Notes under the pieces: generated by a model
The model's database searches: none
Told to the model about the DNA's origin: nothing
Seen by the model: only the letters and a program-made list of their open reading frames with translations
Program-made: the position numbers and the translations under genes
Assembly: GCF_004217555.1 (NCBI RefSeq)
Contig: NZ_SHKW01000001.1
Location: 1,922,001 to 1,986,000, forward strand
Reading direction: 5' to 3'
Origin: Edaphobacter modestus
GTDB lineage: Bacteria; Acidobacteriota; Terriglobia; Terriglobales; Acidobacteriaceae
DNA: 64,000 nucleotides
Shown here: positions 43,227 to 52,675 of the stretch, piece by piece
Numbering within the stretch: the first letter of the stretch is position 1
Layout: the number at the start of each line of letters is the position of its first letter

Positions 43227-43709
43227 ATGTCAACCGTCGCTGTCATGCGCCCGAGTCTCGCCAAGGTCATCGCCGGAGCGGGTCTTCTCGCTGGCACACT
43301 TGATATTGCGGACGCCATTCTCTTCTACGGTCTTCGCGGCGTCTCCGCCGAGCGCATTCTGCAAGGCATCGCCTTCGGCCTCATTGGCCGTGCGGCCTTC
43401 TCCCTGGGCGCACGCTCTGCCCTGCTCGGTCTACTGATACATTTCTTCATCGCCACCACGGTCGCGGCGATCTATCTGCTGGCCAGCACCAGACTTCCGC
43501 TCTCGCGGCATCCATGGCTCTACGGAACCCTGTATGGAATCGCCGTTTACCTCGTCATGAACTACATCGTCCTTCCCCTGTCTCACGTCGGTCTTCGTCC
43601 GCTCCCGCCACTGGTTCCCTTGATCAACGGTGTCGCCGCTCTTATCCTGTGCGTCGGAATCCCCATAGCTCTCATCGCGCGGCGATACCTTCCATCCAGG
43701 CCCTCCTAA
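43227..43709 (+). CDS. four-helix membrane protein of unknown function
   Basis: A 160-residue protein with four hydrophobic segments: VIAGAGLLAGTLDIADAILFYGL, ILQGIAFGLIGRAAFSLGARSALLGLLIHFFIATTVAAIYLLA, WLYGTLYGIAVYLVMNYIVLPL and LVPLINGVAALILCVGIPIALIA. Segments like IHFFIATTVAAIYLLAST and YGIAVYLVMNYIVLPLS recall a widespread small membrane family of unknown role, but I do not name it. Same direction as ridA and pgk. Confidence 0.75.
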   Translation: MSTVAVMRPSLAKVIAGAGLLAGTLDIADAILFYGLRGVSAERILQGIAFGLIGRAAFSLGARSALLGLLIHFFIATTVAAIYLLASTRLPLSRHPWLYGTLYGIAVYLVMNYIVLPLSHVGLRPLPPLVPLINGVAALILCVGIPIALIARRYLPSRPS

Positions 43710-43744
43710 CTTCACCAACAAGATTACGTCGAACCGATATGATG

Positions 43745-43762
43745 GAATGTCGAAAGACATTC
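43745..43762 (+). promoter_or_regulatory. stem with GAAA tetraloop before pgk
   Basis: GAATGTC, loop GAAA, GACATTC: a 7-bp stem closed by a stable GNRA tetraloop, 43 bases before the pgk ATG. It could stabilise the pgk message 5' end or end the upstream message; there is no T-run. Confidence 0.4.
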
Positions 43763-43805
43763 TCTAGCTCGAGCTGCACCGAACATCTGTAGAAAAGGAA
43801 GCCAA

Positions 43806-45032
43806 ATGTCGAAGCTGTCTATCCGCGATCTGGATCTCACCAACAAACGCGTCCTCATCCGCGTCGACTTCAACGTTCCTCTGTCGGTCGACGGCTCAGA
43901 CAGCGCGGCGCGCATCACCGACGACACTCGCATCCGCGAGACCATTCCCACCATCGAGTACGCCCTCCGTCGCAAGGCCCGCGTCATTCTCTGTTCTCAC
44001 CTCGGCCGCCCCAAAGGCATGGTCGTCCCTTCCATGAGCCTTCGTCCCGTCGTCGATCGCCTTCGCGAGCTGCTCGACCACGTCATCAATGACGATGAAA
44101 ACGTTGCCTTCTCCCCAGACTGCGTTGGCGAGATCGCCACCGAGCTGGTCGGCAACCTCGAGCCTGGCCAGCCCCTGTTGCTCGAAAACCTCCGCTTCCA
44201 TGCTGAGGAAGAGAAGAACGATCCAGCCTTCGCCCAACAGCTCGCCTCTCTCTGTGACATCTACATCAACGACGCGTTTGGAAGCGCACATCGCGCCCAC
44301 GCCTCCACCGAAGGCATCACACACTTCGTTCCCGTCTCTGCCGCGGGCCTCCTGATGGAAAAGGAGCTCGCCTACCTCAGTAAGGCCGTCTCCGATCCCA
44401 TCAAGCCCTTCGTGGCGATCATCGGAGGCGCAAAGGTCTCCGACAAGATCGACGTCATCGATAGCCTGCTCGACCGTGCGACCTCGCTGATCATCGGTGG
44501 AGGCATGGCCTACACCTTCCTCAACGCGAAGGGCCAGACGACAGGCAAATCCCTCGTCGAGACCGACAAGATCGACGTAGCAAAGGCGGCGCTCGACAAA
44601 GCCGCAAAGAAGGGCGTCAGTCTCCTGCTGCCCATCGACCACGTCCTCGCGGACAAGTTCGCCGCCGACGCCAAGACCCAGACCTTCTCAGGCGACGGCC
44701 CCTTCCCCGCCGACTGGATGGGCCTCGACATCGGTCCCGCGTCGATCGAGCTCTTCACAAAGGAGATTGCCGACGCCATCACCATCGTCTGGAACGGCCC
44801 CATGGGAGTCTTCGAGATGCCCGCCTTCGCCAAAGGCACCAACGCCATCGCCAAGGCTGTCGCGGCCAACCGTGACGCCACCAGCATCGTCGGCGGAGGC
44901 GACTCCGTGGCCGCAGTTCAGAAGTCCGGTGTAGCCGACAAGATCAGCCACATCTCCACCGGCGGAGGAGCCTCCCTCGAGTTCCTCGAAGGCAAAACCC
45001 TGCCCGGTGTAGCCGCACTGACCGATAAGTAA
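43806..45032 (+). CDS. pgk: phosphoglycerate kinase
   Basis: A 408-residue enzyme of normal length. N-domain: [89 protein letters not shown]-domain: [101 protein letters not shown]. It converts 1,3-bisphosphoglycerate and ADP to 3-phosphoglycerate and ATP. AAGGAAG lies six bases upstream of the ATG. A copy of the dispersed repeat separates it from tpiA. Confidence 0.97.
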   Translation: MSKLSIRDLDLTNKRVLIRVDFNVPLSVDGSDSAARITDDTRIRETIPTIEYALRRKARVILCSHLGRPKGMVVPSMSLRPVVDRLRELLDHVINDDENVAFSPDCVGEIATELVGNLEPGQPLLLENLRFHAEEEKNDPAFAQQLASLCDIYINDAFGSAHRAHASTEGITHFVPVSAAGLLMEKELAYLSKAVSDPIKPFVAIIGGAKVSDKIDVIDSLLDRATSLIIGGGMAYTFLNAKGQTTGKSLVETDKIDVAKAALDKAAKKGVSLLLPIDHVLADKFAADAKTQTFSGDGPFPADWMGLDIGPASIELFTKEIADAITIVWNGPMGVFEMPAFAKGTNAIAKAVAANRDATSIVGGGDSVAAVQKSGVADKISHISTGGGASLEFLEGKTLPGVAALTDK

Positions 45033-45037
45033 TGTGC

Positions 45038-45091
45038 GTCATTCTGACCCTGAGCAAGCAAAGCGAGTCGAAGGGGAAGAATCTCAGCATT
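45038..45091. repeat. divergent copy of the dispersed repeat between pgk and tpiA
   Basis: GTCATTCTGACCCTGAGC ... GTCGAAGGGGAAGAATCTCAGCATT: same start and end as the family at 4952, with an altered middle. It is placed five bases after the pgk stop. Confidence 0.75.
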
Positions 45092-45144
45092 CGCAATTAC
45101 GTTGTTGAACCTTAGATCCTGCTGGAGGAATACTGATCCCTCAC

Positions 45145-45906
45145 ATGCGCAAACTCCTCATCGCCGCCAACTGGAAGATGTACAAGACGCCCACCGAGTC
45201 CACGGCCTTCCTGACCAGCTTCTTTCCGCTGGTCAAAAACATCGAAACCGCCGAAATCGTCCTCTGCCCCGCGATGACGTCGCTTACCGCACTCGTCGAT
45301 GCCGCACGCGGTAAGTCCGTCTGCGTCGGCGCCCAGACCATGCACTGGCTCAACGAGGGAGCCTACACCGGCGAGACCTCGCCCACCATGCTCACAGCTA
45401 TCGGAGCCACGCACGTCCTCATCGGACACTCCGAGCGCCGACAGTACTTCAACGAGACCGACACCACCGTCAACCTCAAGCTCAAGTCCGCCCTCGCACA
45501 CGGCCTCGTCCCTATCGTCTGCGTAGGCGAGCATCTCAACGAGCGCGAACAAAACCTCACCGCCGACGTCCTCAATCTCCAGGTCTCCGTCGCCCTCGAA
45601 GGCATCGATGCCGCCGCGCTCGCTCCTCTGGTCATTGCCTACGAGCCCGTCTGGGCCATCGGCACCGGCCGCACCGCCACACCCGAGATAGCCGAAGACG
45701 CCCACAAGATCATCCGTACGAAGATCGCTTCTATCGCCGGCTCAGATGTCGCCAACGCTACCCGCATCCTCTACGGAGGCTCCGTCAAGCCCGACAACGC
45801 CCGCTCCCTCTGCTGTCTTGACGACATCGATGGAGCCCTTGTCGGTGGAGCCAGCCTCGAACCCACTTCCTTCTCTCAGATCATCGCCAACGCCACGGCG
45901 CATTAA
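45145..45906 (+). CDS. tpiA: triosephosphate isomerase
   Basis: A 253-residue TIM barrel: [16 protein letters not shown] (catalytic Asn/Lys), [38 protein letters not shown] (catalytic His), [19 protein letters not shown] (catalytic Glu and flexible loop), [12 protein letters not shown]. It interconverts dihydroxyacetone phosphate and glyceraldehyde-3-phosphate. GGAGGA lies 17 bases before the ATG, an unusually wide gap, so initiation at an upstream non-ATG codon (CTG at 45133, in frame) should be considered. A hairpin terminator follows at 45916. Confidence 0.96.
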   Translation: MRKLLIAANWKMYKTPTESTAFLTSFFPLVKNIETAEIVLCPAMTSLTALVDAARGKSVCVGAQTMHWLNEGAYTGETSPTMLTAIGATHVLIGHSERRQYFNETDTTVNLKLKSALAHGLVPIVCVGEHLNEREQNLTADVLNLQVSVALEGIDAAALAPLVIAYEPVWAIGTGRTATPEIAEDAHKIIRTKIASIAGSDVANATRILYGGSVKPDNARSLCCLDDIDGALVGGASLEPTSFSQIIANATAH

Positions 45907-45915
45907 ACACAAAAT

Positions 45916-45939
45916 GCCGCGCGGCTAACGCTGCGCGGC
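45916..45939. terminator. hairpin between convergent tpiA and lepB
   Basis: GCCGCGC (45916-45922) and GCGCGGC (45933-45939) with a 10-base loop, preceded by AAAA on the left, which becomes a T-run for the minus strand. Likely a shared terminator. Confidence 0.6.
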
Positions 45940-45960
45940 TCACTCTATCTTGATTCGTCT

Positions 45961-46578
45961 TTAGTGAACGACCCCAACCTGCTCCATCGGCCAATAGACA
46001 AACGCGGCCTTGCCATAGATCAGGTCGCGATCCACCGGGCCGAAGTCCCGGCTGTCGCTCGAGATCGACCGATGATCTCCCATCACGAAGTACTCATGGT
46101 CCGGCACAATCGACTCCGGCAGGGAGCGGCCGTCCTCAAACCGTGGCGGAACGTACCTCTCCACCAGCTCTCTGCCGTTCACGAAGACACGGCCATGATC
46201 GATCTTCAGATCGTCGCCGGGCAGAGCGATCACCCGTTTGATATAGCTCTTCTGATGATCGTGCGGATACAGGAAGACCACCACATCTCCGCGATGGACC
46301 TCGCCCACGCGATACGCCAGCTTGTTGACGAACAGCCTGTCCTGGTCCTCGAGCACAGGCAACATGCTCGTACCCTCTACACGGACCGGCTGATATAGAA
46401 AGATGATGATGAACGCCGACACCGACACGGAGATCACCAGATCCCGTAGCCACGAACTGATCCCGCTGCTCCGTCGCGTCATCGGTTGGTTTTCCGCCGT
46501 CTCCCCAGAGAAATCCGTCTGCGGATCCTGGCCCGTTTGCTCGTCCACCTGCACCGTCTTGCTGTCTTCACCTGTCAT
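45961..46578 (-). CDS. lepB: signal peptidase I
   Basis: A 205-residue membrane serine protease. A 40-residue polar, cytoplasmic N-terminus precedes one membrane helix (WLRDLVISVSVSAFIIIFLYQPV). Catalytic boxes: VEGTSMLPVL with Ser71, SYIKRVIALPGD with Lys114, then YFVMGDHRSISSDSRDFGPV. It cleaves signal peptides of exported proteins. The ATG overlaps the stop of the beta-lactamase-fold gene by four bases (ATGA), so the two are translationally coupled. Confidence 0.95.
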   Translation of the reverse strand: MTGEDSKTVQVDEQTGQDPQTDFSGETAENQPMTRRSSGISSWLRDLVISVSVSAFIIIFLYQPVRVEGTSMLPVLEDQDRLFVNKLAYRVGEVHRGDVVVFLYPHDHQKSYIKRVIALPGDDLKIDHGRVFVNGRELVERYVPPRFEDGRSLPESIVPDHEYFVMGDHRSISSDSRDFGPVDRDLIYGKAAFVYWPMEQVGVVH

Positions 46579-47633
46579 TTAGACGTACCATCGTTCGATC
46601 CGGCACCGAGACCCAGGCCGGGAATCAGGCCCTTGCCGTCCAGTCCCGCAGGCGACCAGGATTCAACAATCTCCTTTGCCAGCCTTGCAATCATCATCTC
46701 AGCCTCGTTATCCGCAGTCCAGCTTTTGTCGTCGTTGCCGTACGTAAAGATCGATACCACCATCGGCCCACTCTTGCCCACAACAATCGCAACATCGTTC
46801 CGTACCGCGTTCAGGCTTCCCGTCTTGCTGGCAATTCCCGACCCGCTCTCGCTCGAATCCAGCTTCTCCAGGTATCGCGGTATCGTATTGCGGTAGAACT
46901 GGTTGCGCAGCATCGACAGGGCCGTCTGGCAGATCGCCGTATCTCCCGGCTGAGCTTCTTCTCCGGGCCCGGCCAACTGGCACCGGCCAATCCGCTCCAT
47001 CACCATCTCCATCTCATGCGCCGTCGTCTTCCCCAGCCCGAACTGCGGCTGATCTGCAGGCATCGGCTCCGTCGCCGGCTTGCCGATCTTCTTGTAGAGG
47101 TGCGTATCCTTCAGTCCCAGCCACGCGATCCGCGCATTAACCGCACTCGCACCAAAGCGGTCGATCGCCAGGTTCGTCGCTGTATTGTCGCTGACGATCA
47201 CCATCATCGTGAGCACGTCTTTGAGCGTAATTGTCAACGACGTGTCAAAAAATGTCAGGACCCCTGACCCGGTCACTGCATTCGCCTTGTCGAGAGTCAG
47301 CTTCTCCTCCCAATGAGCCTTCCCGTCGCGAACCTGCTCCATCGCCTCAAACAAAATGGTCAGTTTGATCACCGACGCGGTCTGCACCTGCCTGTCCGCA
47401 TCCAGCGCCACCGTCTTCCCCGTGTTCAACTGGGTTGCGTACAGGGTGACGTGGCCTTTATGCGTCGCTGCGATGGCCTCTATTTTCTGTTGCAGTACTT
47501 GATCCATCGCTCTGTCGGCGTTAGCCGACCGAGCAGCAGGAGTCTGCGCCTTCAACCGCGGTCCCCCCATCGCAAAAACAAGCACACCTGCGGTAGTCAC
47601 GGAGCGAAGAAAACTGTGGGTCATAATCTGCAT
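46575..47633 (-). CDS. class A beta-lactamase-fold serine hydrolase
   Basis: From MQIMTHSFLRSVTTAGVLVFAMGG the protein has 352 residues with an N-terminal signal peptide. Class A active-site motifs are present: SVIK (Ser87-Lys90), VSDNTATNLAID (SDN at 148-150), and SKTGSLNAVRNDVA (KTG at 270-272). The omega-loop Glu motif of class A enzymes (ExELN) is not clear; the region reads KPATEPMPADQPQ, and the loop is enlarged. It may therefore be a beta-lactamase, or a carboxypeptidase-like relative with weak activity. Coupled to lepB by ATGA. The inner ATG at 47624 is an alternative start. Confidence 0.85.
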   Translation of the reverse strand: MQIMTHSFLRSVTTAGVLVFAMGGPRLKAQTPAARSANADRAMDQVLQQKIEAIAATHKGHVTLYATQLNTGKTVALDADRQVQTASVIKLTILFEAMEQVRDGKAHWEEKLTLDKANAVTGSGVLTFFDTSLTITLKDVLTMMVIVSDNTATNLAIDRFGASAVNARIAWLGLKDTHLYKKIGKPATEPMPADQPQFGLGKTTAHEMEMVMERIGRCQLAGPGEEAQPGDTAICQTALSMLRNQFYRNTIPRYLEKLDSSESGSGIASKTGSLNAVRNDVAIVVGKSGPMVVSIFTYGNDDKSWTADNEAEMMIARLAKEIVESWSPAGLDGKGLIPGLGLGAGSNDGTSK

Positions 47634-47846
47634 CTTACAAACACACAGCCGATTTCGAGAGCTTCTTAGCGCAAAAGATTGCGGACTTCCCATGCGTCTA
47701 TCACATCTCGCGAAACAGATCTAATAAAAATCATCCGGATATCGATGACCTATGTATCAAACGTGAACCTTTGTGTACGCATCTAACCAACATTAGGACT
47801 AGAATCGTGTAGAAAAGAGCAGCACCCTTTCGTAGCAGGTCATCTT

Positions 47847-48815
47847 ATGGCAACCCTTACCATGCTCGAACCGGCCCAGTCATCAAAATCCGTCCCCAAC
47901 AGCCCCGATGAATTCCTCGGACTTGTCACAGAGACTTCTAATACAGCCTCTGAGGGGCTTGACACCAAATCCGCACTCGAGATTGCCCGCATCATCAATC
48001 ACGAAGACGCCAAGGTCGCGGCCGCTGTTAAGAAAGCGTTGCCCGAAATTGCCGTCGTGATCGATACTGTGGCGCGTTCCTTGCGCGATGGCGGTCGGTT
48101 AATCTATGTCGGAGCCGGCTCGTCGGGCCGCATCGCTTCGCTCGATGCCTCCGAGTGCCCCCCCACGTTCTCAACCGCGCCTGCACAGGTGCAATACATC
48201 ATGGCCGGTGGTCCCAAGGCTCTCGCCTCTGCCTCCGATGTCAACGAAGATTCCCCTGAGCTGGGACAGCGCGACATCGCGCGGCGTCGTCCCACCCGCA
48301 AAGACATCGTCATCGGTATCTCAGCCTCCGGCCGCACTCCTTATGTCGTCGGTGCTGTCGAATATGCTCGCGCCCGTGGCGCCAAGACGGCAGCCGTCAC
48401 CTGCAACATCAACACAGCCCTCTCCGAGGTCGCCGATACCACCATCGTTGCCGAGGTCGGCGCCGAGGCACTCTCCGGTTCCACGCGAATGAAGTCCGCC
48501 TCAGCCCAGAAGATGATCCTCAATATGATCACCACCGGCGCTATGACGCGGCTCGGCTATGTGTACGACAACCTGATGGTCAACGTGCACATGAAGAACG
48601 CCAAGCTCGTAGAGCGCGGCATTCGCGTGCTGATGAAGGTCTGCAACATCGATCGCGACACCGCCATCCGCACCATCAAATCCGCCGGAAAGTCCATCCC
48701 CATAGCCGTTGTGATGCTCAAGGCCAACGTGGACAAGATGGAGGCGGTCCGCCGGCTGACCAAGTCGGACGGTAACGTTCGCCTTGCCATCGATGACTCC
48801 CGCCTCGAGCTCTGA
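47847..48815 (+). CDS. murQ: N-acetylmuramic acid 6-phosphate etherase
   Basis: A 322-residue SIS-domain enzyme: GRLIYVGAGSSGRIASLDASECPPTFS, VIGISASGRTPYVVGAVEYARARGAKTAAVTCN, VGAEALSGSTRMKSASAQKMILNMITTGAMTRLGYVYDNLMVNVHMKNAKLVERGIRVL are the MurQ blocks, with the catalytic Glu in DASECPP. It cleaves the lactyl ether of MurNAc-6-P to give GlcNAc-6-P in cell-wall recycling. No MurP or AnmK gene adjoins. The N-terminus (about 30 residues) is slightly extended. A strong terminator follows. Confidence 0.95.
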   Translation: MATLTMLEPAQSSKSVPNSPDEFLGLVTETSNTASEGLDTKSALEIARIINHEDAKVAAAVKKALPEIAVVIDTVARSLRDGGRLIYVGAGSSGRIASLDASECPPTFSTAPAQVQYIMAGGPKALASASDVNEDSPELGQRDIARRRPTRKDIVIGISASGRTPYVVGAVEYARARGAKTAAVTCNINTALSEVADTTIVAEVGAEALSGSTRMKSASAQKMILNMITTGAMTRLGYVYDNLMVNVHMKNAKLVERGIRVLMKVCNIDRDTAIRTIKSAGKSIPIAVVMLKANVDKMEAVRRLTKSDGNVRLAIDDSRLEL

Positions 48816-48842
48816 TCGGCGATTCCAGAACCAGCGAATCGT

Positions 48843-48876
48843 GCGAAAAGCCCCCAAAATCCGGGGGCTTTTTCGC
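48843..48876. terminator. strong bidirectional terminator after murQ
   Basis: GCGAAAAGCCCCC (48843-48855) pairs with GGGGGCTTTTTCGC (48863-48876) across a 7-base loop, with A-run and T-run inside the stem arms. Classic Rho-independent terminator for murQ. Confidence 0.85.
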
Positions 48877-48991
48877 GTATAAGATTCTTCCAGGCGCGTT
48901 GGCATCCACGCTGCAGACCTATCGCGCACGAATTGTTTCTTTCATAAGGAAAATTAATCGAACTGGACGACCACATGCGTGGGCAGCTACT

Positions 48992-49855
48992 ATGCCGTGC
49001 ATGAAGCCAAACTTCTCGCGTCGCAGCCTTCTCGGTGGCGGAACCATGCTTGCCGCCTCCTCGCTTCTCTCCAACTCTGCCTTTTCCTTCGCCGCGCCGG
49101 CTTCTTCCACTTCCCCTATTCGGCTCGGCATTGCCAGCTACACCTTTCGCAAATTCGATCAGGCTCACCTCATCGAGTTCATGAAGGAGCTCAAGACGCC
49201 CTACCTCAACCTCAAGGACGTGCACCTCCCCATGACTCCCGCCGATCAGGTCGCCGCGCGTGCCGCCGAGTACCGCGCCGCCGGAATGACCCTCACCGCC
49301 GCCGGCACCATCTACTTCACGAAAGACGACGACGACGACATCCGCTCCAAGTTCGAGTATGTAAAAGCCGCCGGAATTCCCATCATCGTCGGAGCTCCCA
49401 CTCGCGAGGTCCTTCCCCGCGTCGAGAAGTTCGTGAAGGAGTACGACATCAAGCTCGCCATTCACAACCACGGCACCGAAGACAAACAGTGGCCTTCGCC
49501 TCTCGATATACTCGCGGTCGTCAAAACCATGGACCCCCGCATCGGCTGCTGCATCGACGTTGGACACACCATGCGCACCGGAACCGATCCCGTCGCGGCC
49601 ATCAAAAAGGTAGGCCCTCGAGTCTTCGACATCCACATAAAGGATCTGGCCGACGGCAAAGTCAAGGAGAGCCAGGTTGAAGTCGGCGATGGCATCATGC
49701 CCGTCCCCGGCATCTTCCGCGCACTCGTCGATATCGGCTACAAAGGCAATGTCGACCTCGAGTACGAAATCAAGGCCGACGATCCCATGCCCGGCGTGAT
49801 CAAGAGCTTTGCCTACATGCGCGGAGTCATCGCCGGCATGGGTCTCAACTCCTGA
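48992..49855 (+). CDS. sugar phosphate isomerase/epimerase-like TIM barrel, Tat-exported
   Basis: From MPCMKPNFSRRSLLGGGTM the protein has 287 residues. The N-terminus has a twin-arginine signal (SRRSLLGG) and hydrophobic core with AFSFAAPA cleavage region. The rest is an AP-endonuclease-2-type TIM barrel: IRLGIASYTFRKFDQAHLIEFMKEL, LNLKDVHLP, YDIKLAIHNHG, IGCCIDVGHTMRTG, VFDIHIKDL, VEVGDGIMPVPGIFRALVDIGYKGNVDLEYE, with the Glu, Asp, His metal ligands of sugar isomerases. The Tat signal implies it folds with a metal before export. Substrate unknown. ATG 49001 is an alternative start. Confidence 0.87.
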   Translation: MPCMKPNFSRRSLLGGGTMLAASSLLSNSAFSFAAPASSTSPIRLGIASYTFRKFDQAHLIEFMKELKTPYLNLKDVHLPMTPADQVAARAAEYRAAGMTLTAAGTIYFTKDDDDDIRSKFEYVKAAGIPIIVGAPTREVLPRVEKFVKEYDIKLAIHNHGTEDKQWPSPLDILAVVKTMDPRIGCCIDVGHTMRTGTDPVAAIKKVGPRVFDIHIKDLADGKVKESQVEVGDGIMPVPGIFRALVDIGYKGNVDLEYEIKADDPMPGVIKSFAYMRGVIAGMGLNS

Positions 49856-49876
49856 TCCTCCAGACGAGAGCAAAAA

Positions 49877-49917
49877 ATGCGGTTCCGAGCTCCACCTTCT
49901 GAACCGCATTCTCGTTT
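49877..49917 (+). terminator. Rho-independent terminator
   Basis: ATGCGGTTC (49877-49885) and GAACCGCAT (49901-49909) with a 15-base loop, then TCTCGTTTT. It lies 21 bases after the TIM-barrel stop; the preceding A-run also makes it usable from the other strand. Confidence 0.75.
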
Positions 49918-50017
49918 TCACCGCTCTGCTACTGGTACCCGCCTTCGTTTCGAACTCCCGTCATCCTCTGCATCCGTAATTCTATGCACCCGTAATAAAG
50001 CCACACCTTTTTTTGTA

Positions 50018-50059
50018 GTGTCATCCCGACCGGAGCGAAGCGAAGTGGAGGGATCTGCG
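50018..50059. repeat. related extragenic repeat beside the copper ATPase
   Basis: GTGTCATCCCGACCGGAGCG ... GTGGAGGGATCTGCG, a member of the same extended family as 4952, lying four bases from the 3' end of the ATPase gene. Confidence 0.7.
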
Positions 50060-50063
50060 TCTT

Positions 50064-52553
50064 CTACAGCTTCGCGGTCCTCAACCGCAAAGCATTCGCA
50101 ATCACCGAGACCGAGCTGAAGCTCATCGCCGCAGCCGCCACCATCGGGCTCAGCAGCCACCCGACCAGCGGATACAGCACGCCTGCCGCCAGCGGCACAC
50201 CGGCAGCGTTATAGACGAACGCGAAGAACAGGTTCTGCCGGATATTCTTCATCGTCTTCTCACTCAGTCGCCTGGCCCGCAGCAATCCACGAAGATCTCC
50301 GCTTACCAGCGTGATGCCACCCGCTGCCATCGCTACGTCCGTGCCAGTCCCCATAGCAATCCCTACCTGAGCCGCGGCCAGCGCCGGCGCATCGTTCACC
50401 CCATCGCCAGCCATCGCGACAATCTTTCCTTCCTTCTGCAGCCGGCGCACCACCTCGGCCTTCCCTTCCGGCGAAACCTCCGCCTCAAACTCGATTCCCA
50501 ATTTTTCGGCTACTGCGGCAGCCGTCGTGCGATTGTCCCCGGTCACCATCATCACCCTCAGCCCGCTCTTCCTCAGTGCATCGATTACCTCCGGCGACGA
50601 GCCCTTCACCGGATCGGCCACAGCAATCAACCCCGCGGCCTTCCCATCGATAGCGACCAGCATCACCGTCCGTCCGTCGCGTCGCAGCGCCTCAGCCCTC
50701 TGCGCCATCGCACTCGCGTCGACCCTCTCCTCCCGCATCAAAGCCACATTCCCCACAGCGACACACCAACCATCGATCACGCCCGTCACCCCCTTCCCCG
50801 TCACGGACACAAACTCCTTCACCGCGCCCAACGCAACTCCACGCCCCTCCGCGCCGGCAACAATCGCCGCCGCCAGCGGATGCTCACTCGCCCGCTCCAG
50901 GCTCGCCACAGCCCGCAGCAGATCGCCTTCGCTCACGCCTTCCGCCGCAATCACCTCCGTTACGCGCGGCTTCCCTTCCGTCAGGGTTCCTGTCTTATCC
51001 ACCACCAGCGTGTCGACCTTCTCCAGCGTCTCCAGCGCCTCCGCATTCCGCACCAGGACGCCCTCATGCGCGCCGCGTCCCGTCGCCACCATGATCGACA
51101 TCGGCGTCGCCAGCCCCAACGCACACGGACAAGCAATCAGCAGCACCGACACCGCAATCACCAGCGCATGCGCCAGCCTCGGCTCCGGACCCCACACCGC
51201 CCACACAATCGCCGCAATCGCCGCCGCCGCCAGCACCGCCGGTACAAAGTACGATGCCACCTGATCCGCCAGCCGCTGAATCGGCGCCCTGGACCGCTGC
51301 GCCTCGCTCACCATCTTCACGATCTGCGCCAGCAGCGTATCCGCGCCCACACGCTCCGCCCGCATCACCAGCGTCCCGGTCCCGTTGATGGTCCCGCCAA
51401 CGACCTGCTCGCCCTTCGTCTTCTCCACCGGAACCGGCTCACCCGTCACCATCGACTCATCCACCGCGCTCCGGCCGTCCTCCACCACGCCGTCCACCGG
51501 AACCTTCTCGCCCGGCCGCACGCGCAGCCTGTCGCCCACCACAATCTCGCTCAGCGGAACATCTCTCTCCGTCCCATCTGCCGCGATCCTCCGCGCCGTC
51601 TTGGGAGCCAGCCCCAGCAGCGCCCGTATCGCCTCGCCCGTCTTGTCCCGAGCCCGAAGCTCCAGCACCTGCCCCAGCAGCACCAGCACCGTGATTACCG
51701 CCGCCGCTTCAAAGTACAGCCCCACCTCGCCGCCGTGCCCGCGAAACGAGCCCGGAAAGACTCCCGGCGCGACCACAGCCGCCACGCTGTACAGATAGGC
51801 GGCACCCGTTCCCATCGCAATCAGCGTGAACATATTCAGGCTGCGGTGCACCACCGACGCCCAGCCCCGCTCAAAGAACGGCCACCCACACCACAGCACT
51901 ACCGGGCTCGCCAACGCCATCTGCGCCCACCCCATCCAGGTGCTCATCACGAGCCCCATAAACGGATGCCCCGGCCACATCTCCATCACCATCACCGCCA
52001 GCAGCGGGAGCGTCAGCGCCACTCCCACCCAGAACCGCAGCGTCATGCTCTTCAGCTCAGGATTCTCCTGGTCCGCCATCACCTCTCGCGGCTCCAGCGC
52101 CATCCCGCAGATCGGGCAGCTTCCCGGCCCATCCTTCATAATCTCCGGATGCATCGGGCACGTGTACTCCACCCGAGCCATCGCAGGCGCCACCGCCTCC
52201 AGCGCCATTCCACACTTTGGACACGCCGCCATCTTGTCCGACATCACCTCCGGGTGCATCGGACACGTATATCCTCCACTCCCATGCGCCACAGGCTTCG
52301 TCACCGCTGGAAGACCAGTTCCACCGCAGCAGCTCCCCGCAGCCTTAGCCGGACTCATCCCCCCAATCGCAACCAATCCCTCCGCTTCCCCCTCCAGCCG
52401 CGAGCCGTCATACCTCCCCGGCTCGGCCTCAAACTTCTTCCTGCACCCCTCGCAGCAGAAATACCAGCCCTTTCCCGCGTGTTCGCTCCTCCACTTCGCG
52501 GTCTCCACCTTCACCTGCATCCCACAGACCGGGTCCTTTACCATCTCGCTCAT
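50064..52553 (-). CDS. copper/silver-type P1B ATPase with YHS and two HMBD modules
   Basis: An 829-residue metal pump. N-terminal modules: YHS domain at about 5-48 ([21 protein letters not shown]), a GSCCGG linker, then two heavy-metal-binding HMBD modules [22 protein letters not shown] (95-117) and [22 protein letters not shown] (130-152). ATPase core: TGE at 370-372, [12 protein letters not shown] with CPC at 475-477, DKTGT at 519-523, SEHPLA at 557-561, [23 protein letters not shown] plus HMBD modules indicate a Cu+/Ag+ exporter (P1B-1, SilP/CopA-like). No classic HMA domain is present. The gene is monocistronic; no CueR- or CsoR-like gene is adjacent. Confidence 0.94.
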   Translation of the reverse strand: MSEMVKDPVCGMQVKVETAKWRSEHAGKGWYFCCEGCRKKFEAEPGRYDGSRLEGEAEGLVAIGGMSPAKAAGSCCGGTGLPAVTKPVAHGSGGYTCPMHPEVMSDKMAACPKCGMALEAVAPAMARVEYTCPMHPEIMKDGPGSCPICGMALEPREVMADQENPELKSMTLRFWVGVALTLPLLAVMVMEMWPGHPFMGLVMSTWMGWAQMALASPVVLWCGWPFFERGWASVVHRSLNMFTLIAMGTGAAYLYSVAAVVAPGVFPGSFRGHGGEVGLYFEAAAVITVLVLLGQVLELRARDKTGEAIRALLGLAPKTARRIAADGTERDVPLSEIVVGDRLRVRPGEKVPVDGVVEDGRSAVDESMVTGEPVPVEKTKGEQVVGGTINGTGTLVMRAERVGADTLLAQIVKMVSEAQRSRAPIQRLADQVASYFVPAVLAAAAIAAIVWAVWGPEPRLAHALVIAVSVLLIACPCALGLATPMSIMVATGRGAHEGVLVRNAEALETLEKVDTLVVDKTGTLTEGKPRVTEVIAAEGVSEGDLLRAVASLERASEHPLAAAIVAGAEGRGVALGAVKEFVSVTGKGVTGVIDGWCVAVGNVALMREERVDASAMAQRAEALRRDGRTVMLVAIDGKAAGLIAVADPVKGSSPEVIDALRKSGLRVMMVTGDNRTTAAAVAEKLGIEFEAEVSPEGKAEVVRRLQKEGKIVAMAGDGVNDAPALAAAQVGIAMGTGTDVAMAAGGITLVSGDLRGLLRARRLSEKTMKNIRQNLFFAFVYNAAGVPLAAGVLYPLVGWLLSPMVAAAAMSFSSVSVIANALRLRTAKL

Positions 52554-52675
52554 CGCTGAATCCCTCCTTCACCCAACGCAGACGGACAACCCGCTCTTTC
52601 ATTACACACCGACCTCAAAATCTTTCCCCTCACCCGGCTTGCCACACCTCGATCCAAGGTGGTGTCATCATTCCG

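Noticed and set aside
48557-49921. 454-residue minus-strand frame opposite murQ and the TIM-barrel gene
   Set aside because: Crosses a strong terminator and is antisense to two recognised proteins.
50880-52559. 559-residue plus-strand frame opposite the copper ATPase
   Set aside because: His/Arg/Pro-rich antisense product; the ATPase motifs are complete on the minus strand.
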